Source of the DNA: Exophiala sp. HKRS030
Taxonomy: Eukaryota; Ascomycota; Eurotiomycetes; Chaetothyriales; Herpotrichiellaceae
NCBI GenBank assembly: GCA_023897205.1
Contig: JAHWDD010000004.1
Coordinates: forward strand, 1,054,001 to 1,118,000
DNA length: 64,000 nucleotides
Direction: 5' to 3'
Shown: piece after piece, positions 54,191 through 64,000 of the stretch
Layout of the letters: the number at the start of each line of letters is the position of its first letter
Numbering within the stretch: the stretch's first letter is position 1
Position numbers and translations under genes: made by a program
Notes under the pieces: model-generated
What the model saw: the letters and a program-made list of their open reading frames with translations, nothing else
Databases searched by the model: none
Told to the model about the DNA's origin: nothing

Positions 54191-54624
54191 GCTACCATGA
54201 TGACGGCGAAGGCGACGGCGAATCAGCGTACAACGACTACGATGAGGAGGATTATGAGGATGACGGCTTTCGGCGCGCAGGTCGGTCGAGGAAACTCGCC
54301 AAGGCGAAACGGGAGCGGAAACATGTCTCTTCGCCAGATCCAATCGGTCATCAGGACGGCGATATTGGCGTCTTGACTCCCCGCACAAAATATCTCATCG
54401 ACGTGCTCAATAGCCGAGATGTGACGAGGATCAAGTCTCTGAGTGGTCTTGGAGCGAAGAGGGCAGAGGGCATCGTCGACTTTCTCCACGGAGATGGCAA
54501 TAATGATGACGGTTGTGAAGGTGCTGGCGGTGGCATGATTCTACATTCTTGGAACGATTTGACGAGGCTACGTGGTGTAGGGAAGAAGACTCTCGAGACC
54601 ATGAGGGAAGGTGTTGTTGTATGA
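52351..54624 (+). CDS. Kid/KIF22-like (kinesin-10) chromokinesin
   Basis: Two exons, 52351-52558 and 52610-54624, with a 51-bp intron; 740 residues. The N-terminal motor starts MSVRVVARVRPLL and has the P-loop GSTGTGKT (about 89-96, where most kinesins have GQTGSGKT), switch I NAHSSRSH, switch II DLAGSE and NKSLFVLAQCVEAI. The neck is followed by a basic Pro/Ser linker, a short coiled region with LVEQKVSEIL and RRLDSIEKRLEG, an acidic Asp-rich tract (54159-54186), a Lys/Arg segment, and C-terminal helix-hairpin-helix motifs (IKSLSGLGAKRAEGIVDFL and RLRGVGKKTLETM). Motor plus C-terminal HhH is the KIF22/Kid layout, in which the tail binds DNA and pushes chromosome arms. Without the intron the motor frame would be broken ahead of the P-loop. 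Confidence 0.88.
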
Positions 54625-55319
54625 TTGTATGGTGGCCGACTCTTCTGTTTTTTCTCCTCGCGGCGGTGTTGATATCATTTTCTTGATTCTATTCGGCATA
54701 GCGAGGAGCGTTGGAATTGGCCGGCGGTATTGCTTCGGTGGTGAAAATGCACTGATGTTGATATCCATAACCTAGGGGGCTTTTCTCTCTCTCGTCGAGT
54801 ACCTTGTGCTTCCAGACACACTTTGATGTCACTGCTTTTATTGTTGACGGTATTTTTGACAGTAATCTTTGGTACAACTAGAAGTACTATTCACGATACG
54901 TACCCGGACTGGTTTTTGATCTCGGTATTGTGTATATAATGCTTCTCGTATTCGTACTACCTGTTGTGACTGAAGGAAGGTTTTTGGCTTCACCTAATTA
55001 ATGGCCATTTACGGGTTGATCCCTTGGGCCTCCTTGCCGTCTTTAACCCCCATCTCCGCGCTGGAGCCTTGGGCTATCTCTCTTTAGAGCATTGGCAAAA
55101 CGGTTCGTGTCGTTGCCCACCCATGGACCCTTGAAATGACCAATTATGCTGGTTCGAGTAAGTTTAAAACGATCTACCATACACCGACGTTTGCAGTACG
55201 GAGTACATATATGGTTGAGTCCGCCCAACCTAGTTGCTTTCCATCCATACTCCGTATTGAAAACCCATCTGTCATATCAACTGGCAAAGTGAAACACTAT
55301 CCGACATCGTTTCCTCAAT
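54625..55319. other. intergenic region
   Basis: Spacer between the kinesin and the first VOC gene. Two exact TACTCCGTA-type motifs (55197, 55248) lie 70-120 bases before the VOC start, placing them in its promoter or leader. No gene was recognised. Confidence 0.45.
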
Positions 55320-55972
55320 ATGACCACCACCAAATGGACACCTCCTCCCAATGGTCATCCTTGTTGGATCAATGTCTTTGCGACCGACGTTCAACGAGGT
55401 GAGGAGTATTCTCGGCCCTTCCAGCATTCCCCCTTCCTCTTTGGTCTTTCTTTTTTTTCGTTTCCAAATATCACTCACACGGTCGCTTTCGGTAGCACGT
55501 ACCTTTTATCATTCGGTTTTTGACTGGAAATTCCGCGATTCCACCACACGTATGGACGGTACCGAGGAGGATCCCACGAAAATAGTTCACTTCTCCTTCG
55601 GTGACGGTTGCCCCGGAGGCGGGATCACCAAAGTCGATCAGGTCGTGAAGACCAACGGGAAAGGTGGTGTTGTTTTGTACTTGATGGTCGATGACCTGGA
55701 AGGGGCGATGAAGGTATGATTCTCTTACAGTTCTTACTTGGGGGTATATCCCTTGGACACAAGTTTATTGGTTCGGTCGTGTTGTGCTTTGACGTCTGCT
55801 TGTCTAATTGCTGTATGACACTGACACCACCCTCCTTGGCCCGTTCTTGTAGAAAATCGTCGATGCAGGAGGTAAAAAAGTGACCGAGGTCGAACCTGAA
55901 GGGAAGTTTGCCTTGACACAAAATTTCGAGGATACCGAAGGGAATTATTTTGGATTGTATCAGATCAAGTAG
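55320..55972 (+). CDS. VOC (glyoxalase-fold) family protein
   Basis: Three exons: 55320-55398, 55496-55713 and 55853-55972, with introns of 97 and 139 bp; 138 residues. Spliced, the first exon ends FATDVQR and joins to ARTFYHSVFDWKF, the usual start of a beta-alpha-beta VOC module. Later come VVLYLMVDDLEGAMKK and GGKKVTEVEPEG, then FEDTEGNYFGLYQIK, where the Glu-Gly-Asn segment is the usual metal-ligand strand. Members are glyoxalases, dioxygenases or ligand-binding proteins; this short single-module form cannot be assigned a reaction. It is cytosolic by sequence. A second VOC gene of another subfamily follows on the same strand after 1 kb. Confidence 0.85.
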
Positions 55973-56007
55973 TTGATTTCCATTTACAAATCGCACTGAC
56001 AAATTTC

Positions 56008-56009
<2 letters not shown>

Positions 56010-56045
<36 letters not shown>
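56010..56045. repeat. TC dinucleotide microsatellite
   Basis: About 18 TC units without interruption, directly 3' of the first VOC gene. This is the longest pure dinucleotide run in the window. Confidence 0.95.
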
Positions 56046-56049
<4 letters not shown>

Positions 56050-56920
56050 GTCAATTGATTTTTCTTCTACATTTTGTGGCTCGAGGCCTCACCTACCGTC
56101 AGTCAGTCTTTGTCAAGGTTATCTGACTTTTGGTGAAGTTGTTGTTGAATACCCCCCCCCTCCACACCCAAATGGGGCTAGAGGATATTTTGTTCTTCGC
56201 CTATCCTTCCCAGAGCGCGCCTAGTGCAAGGCCCCGATGCGCCCTAAAATTTGTAGACGTGGATTATTAGTGGTTACGAATACGGGGAAGGGACCTGAGT
56301 CTGTATTCTCGGTCAACCACCTACGTAACTTTTTTCTCATTGAATCCGAGTTTGTTGTTACCCCCGTTTACGTTTTGGCAAACAGAAAAAGGTACAGCAT
56401 TCTATGAGTGACGGAGTATTATTACATCGTGCATTTCATGTGTTTTGACTTTTTACGGGATAGGCAACCATCCAAGGGTAAAACTATTGAAATGCTCTAT
56501 TGTCTCCGTACTGCGTGTTTTCAAACTACCCAAGATACCTCCCCCCCAGAAGGTATCATTGGAGCTATTCTTTAAGTATTACCTTGTACTTGTCCTCGGT
56601 CATCGAAAAAGGTACAAGGGTACACGGTGAAAGGTCACCGCGCTTTCTCCCTTTTTAGATTGTTACGTTCCGTACTTCAATGTGCATCAGAAGTATGAAA
56701 AGGTTCTGGATGAGTACCCCAAGTTGTATCCTCTTTATCATCCTAACCTCACCTTTAGGGTATATACCCAAGTATCATCGTTATTGTCACATTTCTGATA
56801 CTATTTCTTACATTATAAAGAATCAAAATTGTCAATTGAAAGGTACTAGAAAACTATCTCTTATTACAACTACTACACGGTAACTCGGTACGCACTACTT
56901 GCCTATACTATACACGAGTA
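56046..56920. other. A/T-rich intergenic region
   Basis: Spacer between the two VOC genes, visibly richer in A/T than the neighbouring coding DNA. It has a C-run (56153-56161) and a TACTCCGTA-like word near 56410. Frames at 56445-56883 are short and A/T-driven. No gene was recognised. Confidence 0.4.
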
Positions 56921-56966
56921 CAAAAACAAAAAACAAAAAACCAAAAACAAAAAACAAAAAACAAAA
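56921..56966 (+). repeat. A/C-only leader tract of CAAAAA units
   Basis: The 46 bases directly before the ATG of the second VOC gene contain only A and C, as about eight CA(5-6) units. This lacks secondary structure and contains no ATG. Such poly(A)-like DNA also excludes nucleosomes. A role as a strong leader is inferred. Confidence 0.7.
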
Positions 56967-57344
56967 ATGTCAATCACTTTCCACTCCGTCATTCCCATCC
57001 TACGCATCTTTGACGTTTCCAAGGCCGAGGAATTTTATCGAGACTATTTGGGGTTCAAGACCGACTGGGACCATCGGTTCGAGGATGGTTTACCTCTGTA
57101 CCGACAGGTTTCTAGAGGTGGACTGGTCCTTCACTTGAGCGAACACCACGGGGACGGAAGTCCGGGTGTACACGTCAGGATCGACATGACCGGCATCTCC
57201 GAGTTTCATGCCGAGCTCAAAACGAAAAACTATCGTTACATGAAGCCGGGCCTGGACGACCAGAATTCTCCTTCGGGTCGGAGGGAAATGACGGTCATCG
57301 ATCCCTTTGGAAATCAGTTGACATTTGTCGAGAAAGAACAATAG
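56967..57344 (+). CDS. bleomycin-resistance-type VOC protein of bacterial character
   Basis: Intronless, 125 residues from an ATG that ends the A/C tract. The sequence shows SVIPILRIFDVSKAEEFYRDYLGF at the start (split by me at no gap), then the WDHRF, LPLYRQVSR and LHLSEHHGD blocks, and near the end VIDPFGNQLTF. The LSEHHGDGSPG pattern is familiar from bacterial glyoxalase superfamily proteins annotated as bleomycin resistance proteins, which bind drugs as dimers without catalysis. Whether this one binds any drug is unknown. The lack of introns, the bacterial look and an A/T-rich flank fit horizontal transfer, but fungal relatives are possible. It is convergent with the gene ending at 57651. 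Confidence 0.85.
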   Translation: MSITFHSVIPILRIFDVSKAEEFYRDYLGFKTDWDHRFEDGLPLYRQVSRGGLVLHLSEHHGDGSPGVHVRIDMTGISEFHAELKTKNYRYMKPGLDDQNSPSGRREMTVIDPFGNQLTFVEKEQ

Positions 57345-57650
57345 TAACGGAAAGTGACGACCATCAAAAGAAGCGAGGACACCGACAACGACAATCAATC
57401 TTTTGAACGTAACACCAGTTGTACACACGGGTAGAGTAGCGACGGGAGTCAGCAGGAGCGCCGAGTGTCTGGTGGCCTTGATGTCCGACCAACCAGACAG
57501 GGAGCACAAATCAAGGATGTCGCGACAATTGGAAGTCTGGCAGATACAAGTATCATACAAAGTGTAAAGCTCATGTTCAAATGTTTGCAAGTTGATGAGG
57601 GAGGAGTAACGTTGTAAGAATTGACATTCAACCACCCAAATATAAAGTCC
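57345..57650. other. convergent intergenic region
   Basis: A 306-bp spacer between the second VOC gene and the large membrane-protein gene; frames on the minus strand run through it without motif. Confidence 0.4.
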
Positions 57651-60264
57651 TTAACCAAATAATGCGTCACAAACGTACAATCCCAACACCTTGGTATAGT
57701 GTACTTTGTTCTCGACAAGGTACAAGACCCTACGGTCTGCCTTGGGTTTCGGGCTTTGCTCCTCTTCCTCGTCGTCAAAGTCTCGCTTTCCCAGGTCCAA
57801 ACACGCGAGATACTTGAGATCCACACCATCATGGGCGGCGTAGTCCAACTCGGTGCCCTTGCGTACATCCAGCGTGATCAGATGTTCGCCAGTACTGCTG
57901 AGAACCTTCAGGATGATGAAACCACTCACGAGCATGGTGGAAAGTTGGGCCGGTACGTCGATCGAGAAACCGTCAGACCCGAGACCGTCGGGCTTCCTGG
58001 AGAACATGCCGTTGTAAGGGCCCCTCGTCACCACGGTGGTGTTTCGCTCGTCGTAGAGCAACTTCGTGAGGATGAACTGAGCGTCAACGCCGGTGACCTC
58101 GGCGAGATCCGAGACCGACTTGCACACCACCCGTCCGTGCAAGAAGTCGTGCCAGGGCCATTCCGTCACGTATCGGGTTTTGGCCACGATGAGAATCGCG
58201 CCGACAATGAGCCAGGTGAAGGTGGTGATCTGGAAAGGATCGACCCCGACGATTTCGTTCCGGACAACAAAAGGGATCGCCAGTCCACCGCCGAGGACAA
58301 GTGCGCAGAGCACCATGATCGCCATGATGTACCCTGTACATCGAACCGTCACCGAAGTTTCCGCAAAGACCCAAGACTGCATTCGTTTCTCCTCCTTGAC
58401 GTATTGTTGGACAACTTGCATTTCCTTTTTCGTGTCGACCGGCTGGGATTGATCAAGCAAAGGGAGCTCTTGCCGGCAGGTCCTGTCGAGACCCAATTGT
58501 GTGCCCGCTGGTCTACGTCAGTTAAGCTGCAACGATTAGAGGACCAAAAACAAAACCACAAACATACCACGAATCCGTTTGGAGAACAGGTCGCCCGAGA
58601 CGGGGATGGTCTCGGGATCATTATACCATTGATCCGTGAAGCCAAGTCGACGCTTCCGACTCAAGTAGTCTGCGGTCGCGACCACAAATTTGGCCTGGAA
58701 ATGTTTCGGGGCAAACTGAAAAACAGGATCTTCTTCTTCCGAATTCACGGAGATGTTGCTGATCATCTTGAGCATCCGGTCGGAGACGTACGACGTCGAA
58801 AGTGAAAGCAGGATCAAAGTGGATATGACTTCGTCGGCGCTCGATGTTTGTAAAGACTTCTCGACCGTGTGTTGTTCCTTACGGCCCTCGGCCCATCGCC
58901 ACCTGACGAGCGCTTTCTCTTGGCTATTGTCCGGCTGCTCATGTCTCTTGAGTGCTTCTACAACTTCGAGCAGGAGTTTGAGCACCACGTAAATGCAATT
59001 GATGCTCTGAGCTTGCGAGGTCGCAAACACATCTCCATCACGATCTGCGCTGAGGGTGGTCAGAGAATGGGAAAGGCCCACCTCGTAGACGACGGTACAG
59101 ATCTCAAAGGTGCTAGGCGCTGTCAAGAACCACTGAGTAGAGTACAGGCCTAGTATACACGACCTGAAGATCGAATCAAGCCAGACTCGTACCATACCGT
59201 TGTAACTGAAGTAGAGTTGAGTTGCATCAGTTTCTTCATGAACATCATAGCCGTTTTCACCACCAGCCTCGGGTTTCCTGCTCGCACCGATTCGGATCCT
59301 GATGATCCGAAACATTTCGGTGTCTTCGGAAGCGTTCAATTGCTCGATAATCGCTTCTCCATCCGATAGAGCTTGTCTCGCATACGTAACTGGGTCGTGA
59401 CAAAGCACCTTCAACTTGACGGCCCATCGAGCAAGAATGGCGATATTGACGCTCTTCCAAAACTTGCTCGATGCCAGGCGAAGCAAAACGCGGGCAACTG
59501 AGCTGGTGGCATAATCGATAAGGGCGAAATAAACCTTTGTATTGTCCGCTTCTGGTTCAATGCGGATTGGAATTCTAGGTTTGACCTTTTCATTTTGCTG
59601 GAATTTGCGCCTGAGGGTGCCCCTAGCTAACTTGAACTGTGATGCCGCCTTTTCCAACTCGATTCCGGCACGAGAATGCTCCAGGATCAAAAGCTGGTTG
59701 TCGTGAGAGACTATTGCAAGGTTGCAAAGAATTTGATCTGCAAAATCCGATATGATCTTGAACGCTTCTGGTTTTGTGGTTCCGAGAATGTTGTCACTGT
59801 TGAAAATCAATGGCGATTCCGAGACGCAGTCCTTAATCAAGCGTTTGACCTCAAGCCGTACGAGTCTCTTCTCTTCTTCTTTGTCGATGCCATAATTGAG
59901 AGTGTCATCGAATTTGGGCAAGTCTTCCAGCACCAGTGGGCCTCTTACGAATTTTTCATTCCAATTAGCCACCTCGAGGACATCCTCTTCATTTATCTCA
60001 AGCTTCCAGCCATTACGTGACATGACATTGGCACGTCTAGGTTTGAATGTTTGGGTATCGGCTTGAGGTCTTGGTTTCTTGTGGGACTTGAATCCTTTCT
60101 TTGCCCTTCTGACATCGAAGTGAGTTTGAAACATCATACAGGTCAAGAATGAACGACGTGTCTTTGAGAAAAGTTGAAACTCACCTGCTGATGTTTTCGA
60201 AGAAGCCAGATGACACATGTTCTGAGCCTTCAGAATCTGCAACCTTTTCGTCAATGTCAAACAT
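57651..60264 (-). CDS. large fungal membrane protein of unknown function (825 aa)
   Basis: Three exons: 60185-60264, 58568-60108 and 57651-58507, with introns of 76 and 60 bp. The proposed first exon starts MFDIDEKVADSEGSEH and joins ISR to RAKKGFKSH. I do not recognise a family with known function; the segment WPWHDFLHGRVVCKSVSDLA recalls conserved fungal hypothetical proteins. The first 540 residues are hydrophilic and helical with a few hydrophobic stretches (IRSCILGLYSTQWF, ISTLILLSLSTSY). A pair of strong membrane segments follows (YIMAIMVLCALVLGGGLAIPF and ITTFTWLIVGAILIVA). The C-terminal 200 residues are soluble, with an acidic DDEEEE patch. The layout suggests a protein anchored by a helical hairpin. 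Length and both splice joins keep frame, but the extreme N-terminus is the least certain part. Confidence 0.72.
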
Positions 60265-61611
60265 GATTGTCCCAGGGGTATTTCTTGCTCAATGTACTGC
60301 TCTCAGTGTGGGAAGAACGCTACGATAGAAAAATGAAGTTTAGAAGCATTACTGATAGGTAGAGAGGAGTTCACGAAACATGTCCAGTACTTGTTTGTAA
60401 GATCACGATTCGAAATATCCGACGGAAACCATGAATGCTACTCGGAACCTATTCTTGGGCCATGGCGTTCAGGCGGTCATGGACAGAGGATTGATACCGT
60501 GTACTTCTTCCAGGTCTTGAAGTAGACTTCCATGGTGAAAACATCTGCGCCACGATTGGCATCACCATATCTAAGGCTAATGCACGGTGAAATGGCCAAA
60601 TGTCGAAAAGGCAGCCACTAAGCTGTGCGACAGCCTGATCGTTTCTTCTGGCGAAGTGCATCGGATAGCTAGTGCGGTAGGCCACAGTATGACATGCATT
60701 AATCAAGAGGAGCAGCCCAGCCTGACGGGGATCACTGTGACACAAAATGAGATGTTGATCGAGAATGGGCGAATTGATATCAGGAGTTTTGAGTCAGAGA
60801 AATTGCTTGGGGGGATTTTTCACTGCACCGTACAAAATTACGGTGCGTTTAGTGCACACTTGGTCTGGCTGAGACGATGTTAAAATCTTCGTCTGTGTAA
60901 CTAAAACGATGAAGACTTCTTGCAGTGAAACAATTTTTTCGAAAGTGGTTTGTACTCCATACTTCGCCTACAGACGAGTCTTTGCACAGGACTACATCTC
61001 AAGTCACTGCGGCCACGCGCATGTCATGTGTGACACACCCAGCCAAGAGCTAGCTACTGACCTACTGCAGGTGTCTCGCAGGCAGTGGCAGCCTTGGACG
61101 AATGATACCGCGCGCCCATCCTCTTTAGCGAGAATATCGACAGGGCTACAAGTAAGTCCATTGGGGGAATTGGGACATTGGTACGCGAGCCAACATCAAA
61201 GGAACCATATCACACTTGATTCGTAACACCCGACGAGATGAATCCTGGTTTCGACTCCCCAGCCTTACCGCACCCCTTGACTCCCTACACAGCCTTCTTG
61301 AACTTAATCTGTATCTCTACCTGATACCAGGCATGCACAGCCTTCTCAAAAGTTCCGTTTGGCGAGCCGGAGTATGACTCGATTTGAGAGCCGGAGGCGA
61401 TTCGGATAAGGGGCCAATATGTTATCATGTTTTCTCCGTGGTTTGTACTTTCCTGAACAGCACCTCGACAATTTCTCCCTGCATGATGCCAGGAGGACGA
61501 GACACTTCGTCGTGTCTCCGTAGGTAATGAAGCTCGCTTTTCCACCAAAACTCCCATGTACATCCGAACAAGCCTGCTCTTCGCAATTTCTTCAACATTC
61601 ACAGACTCATA
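60265..61611. other. divergent intergenic region
   Basis: A 1.35-kb spacer between the unknown membrane protein and the AAA ATPase gene. Opposed frames at 60449-60883 and 60909-61226 lack motifs. A long minus-strand frame (61285-62055) is the shadow of the ATPase N-terminus. Confidence 0.4.
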
Positions 61612-64000
61612 ATGTCGGTAAATGATTACAAGAAAGCACGAGGTGCTCTGTCTAGCAAATTGGATGAAGAAGCAGACATTAGTAAAATCGAACTTGTCGA
61701 CATCATTGAGACGGAAGGAAGATGGGGCTCGAGATCTACCATCACGCTCACTGCAGATATCCACAAAGCACGGCAAGACAAGGAACGATTCCAAGAATAC
61801 GCTCTGATTCTCCGTCGTCTGAGAGATGAAGATGGCAAACCGCTCGCGACGAGACTCGAAATACAGTCGCCAATTATTCGAGCTGCTATTCAGGAAGTCT
61901 TGGGCGAGTATCCTACCGTCAATATGGAGTCCAATCCTATCATCATCGAGAGACCTTACGCACCCCTCTACCACTATCGGAAGGAGCTGCGCGAGTATGC
62001 AATGCACACGGATCGGACTAGGGAAGAAAAGGACCACATGTCTACTCTGATTCACTTCATGGACTTATACCTCCGCAAAGCCGAAAAGACGAATGAAAAA
62101 CTCCTGCCCTCGGAACTCACCTCTCATAACTTATTGTGGACACTATATCGACCTGACGACGTAGTTATTGCTCGGAGAGACTATTTTACTGAAGCGTATG
62201 TGATCGAGTCCTGCTCAGTTGTCGAGTATCCCCAGGACAACGAGATGAAAATGCATATTACCCTGGTCTGTCGGTCATGGGACTACAATGGTGCGAGATT
62301 TGGCCCTGTCTCTAAGACTATAAATCTGAGGGGCTTCATTGGGAATAAAAAGATTTATGATCTGGACGTGTATCCTGTACAGTATCATCGAGAGCCCGAT
62401 GGTCAAGATATCAGACGGAAACTGATCAACCGAGGCTTAAAATGGAGGAACATTGTGGAAGTGGCACATCGAGAATATGATGGTACGTCGGTTCAGGCCA
62501 TTGGCTTCCGAGGAGAGCGACTGTCTCATTGATTAACGTGACTGCAGCAATATGCTGGACTGATCCTCTTACCCAAGCTGAAGAGGTTCGTCAAATCGAA
62601 GATCTTGTGCCGGTACATGTAGGTCAACTCTGCGGCGGGCGATGGTGGGGATGGTATACCTACTGACAACCTGTTAGACTAGTGGACGTATTATCCTAGA
62701 CTATGCAACACATCAGCAAGCAAGGCCCCAGCTCGCGACGTTGTTGGCTAGGGGCAGCGCAACAAAAGCGGTGACCAAGGATGCAAAGGATGCGATCCCG
62801 GTCAATCAGGGAGATGACTTCTTGCTTAAAGTCGACGACAATTCCAAATCCAGCAAACGCGCAAGAAGCGAGTATGACGACAGATACCTGTCACATCCCA
62901 ACGACGCTACATACAAGATCACACATTCACAAGCACTTATCTGTCCAGCTCGCATCCGGGGATTTTCTCTCACCGACAAGATCTGGGCCTTTTTCCTCGT
63001 GGACGAGGTCAAGGATATAACGTGGGCGGAAGACTCGTTCACGACCCTTGAACTTGAACCGAGCGTCAAAAAGACCATCAGTGCTCTTGTTCACTCTCAC
63101 GGCAAATCGAACAAAGTACGCGACCAGCAGGCTGACGACGTGATTTCTGGCAAGGGAAAGGGGCTGGTATTTTTGTTGACGGGTCCCCCGGGGCTTGGAA
63201 AGACATTGACAGCAGGTGAGTCAAAGTTGCTTTTGCTTCCCTTCAAGTCATCCTCACCAACCACACCTCCTGCCCGTAGCCACACCTACCCTCGGATGAC
63301 ATATTTTTGATTCTTCATGACAGAAAGTATTGCCGAAAACACACATCGACCATTATACGCCCTCACGTGTGGCGAGCTAGGTACCGACCCAGTCGAAACA
63401 GACCAAATTCTTCGTCGCATTTTTATCAGGGCCAAATCCTGGAATGCGATATTGTTGTTGGACGAAGCCGACGTATTTTTGGCCAAGAGGGAAAGAAACG
63501 ACTTGCAAAGGAATGCATTTGTGTCTAGTATGCTTCTGCCTCTTTCTTATTCCACTCATCCTGGTAACCCAAAGGAGCGGATGAAAAGACTCTGCCATTG
63601 TTTGCTAATACTTTCTTTCCTTTATTATTCTAACAGTCTTCCTGCGCCTCATCGAATACTACGCCGGCATTTTGTTTCTCACGACGAACCGCCTCACTGA
63701 ATTCGACGAGGCGTTTCAAAGCCGAATCCACCTCACCGTTCATTTCAAGCTGCTCGACGATGTCATGCGTGCCGCCATCTGGAAAAACCTCCTGAGCCGC
63801 TTCGACCCGGGTGGTCTGCCCGGGCGGTGGCATGCACAGATTCTCGCAAGGCTTGGCCGCGAGTACAGGATCAACGGGCGGGAGATCAAGAATCTGATAA
63901 GGACCGCAGCGGCACTGGCCGAGTTCGAGGGTGTGGCTCTCGATGAGACCCATTTCAAGACCGTGTACACGCTCAACACGACGCAGTATCGTGACGGTCT
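61612..64000 (+). CDS. fungal AAA+ ATPase with N-terminal DUF7025-like region (3' end beyond window)
   Basis: Five exons are visible: 61612-62482, 62548-62612, 62678-63215, 63324-63527 and 63637 to the edge; the gene runs off the right end. About 680 residues are seen. The N-terminal 330 residues contain TLYRPDDVVIA and RSWDYNGARFGPV, which match the domain found before the ATPase core in a large fungal family. The AAA core has Walker A GPPGLGKT (about 481-488), Walker B ILLLDEADVFL, the sensor region ILFLTTNR, and FDEAFQSRIHL with the arginine-finger position. This is a bona fide ATPase by motif, but the substrate is unknown; the family is expanded in filamentous fungi and poorly studied. 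No membrane segment is seen (unlike Bcs1). Confidence 0.88.

Noticed and set aside
57699..58805. 368-codon plus-strand frame
   Set aside because: Shadow of the minus-strand membrane-protein gene, whose membrane helices and splice joins support the other strand.

Overview
The window is nuclear DNA from a filamentous ascomycete (Pezizomycotina). The evidence is the many short GT-AG introns of about 46-115 bp, compact single- or few-exon genes, an AlcR-type C6 zinc-cluster regulator (a family best known from Aspergillus), Skn7, a Gbp2/Hrb1-type RNA-binding protein, COQ9, and repeated TACTCCGTA motifs between genes. No rRNA, tRNA, CRISPR array, transposon or viral element was recognised. The species cannot be told from the sequence alone.

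Left part (1-12.7 kb), accessory and metabolic. It holds a small fungal protein of unknown role, 5-hydroxyisourate hydrolase (urate breakdown), an MFS sugar-type transporter, a GNAT-like protein, a type I Baeyer-Villiger monooxygenase (BVMO) and, upstream of it on the same strand, an AlcR homologue. The 1-kb upstream region of the BVMO carries ten WGCGG cores, the recognition core of A. nidulans AlcR. The regulator's own leader carries four more. This suggests an alc-like regulatory circuit in which a rewired AlcR drives itself and a ketone-oxidising enzyme. It is the most interesting unit in the window.

Centre (12.7-44.4 kb), mostly housekeeping, with two or three long gene-poor stretches. 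Genes are Gbp2/Hrb1-like SR protein (with an 8-nt microexon), COQ9, HAUS1-like augmin subunit, Rsc1/Rsc2-type bromodomain-BAH protein, OTU1 deubiquitinase, an HSL-type alpha/beta hydrolase, COG6, a Prx5-type peroxiredoxin, Skn7 (head to head with the peroxiredoxin across 4 kb), a Fra2-like BolA protein with a possible mitochondrial presequence, and a NIF3 protein sharing a 0.55-kb promoter with BolA.

Right part (44.4-64 kb). Genes are a DHA1-type MFS transporter, a MetX-like alpha/beta hydrolase, a four-helix membrane protein, a Kid/KIF22-like kinesin with C-terminal helix-hairpin-helix motifs, two VOC (glyoxalase-fold) proteins of different subfamilies, an 825-residue membrane protein of unknown function, and a fungal AAA ATPase cut off by the right edge. 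The second VOC protein looks bacterial in type, has no intron and lies behind an A/C-only leader tract; it is a candidate for horizontal transfer.

Splice sites were read by eye and checked by summing exon lengths for frame. Identities rest on motif recognition without database searches.
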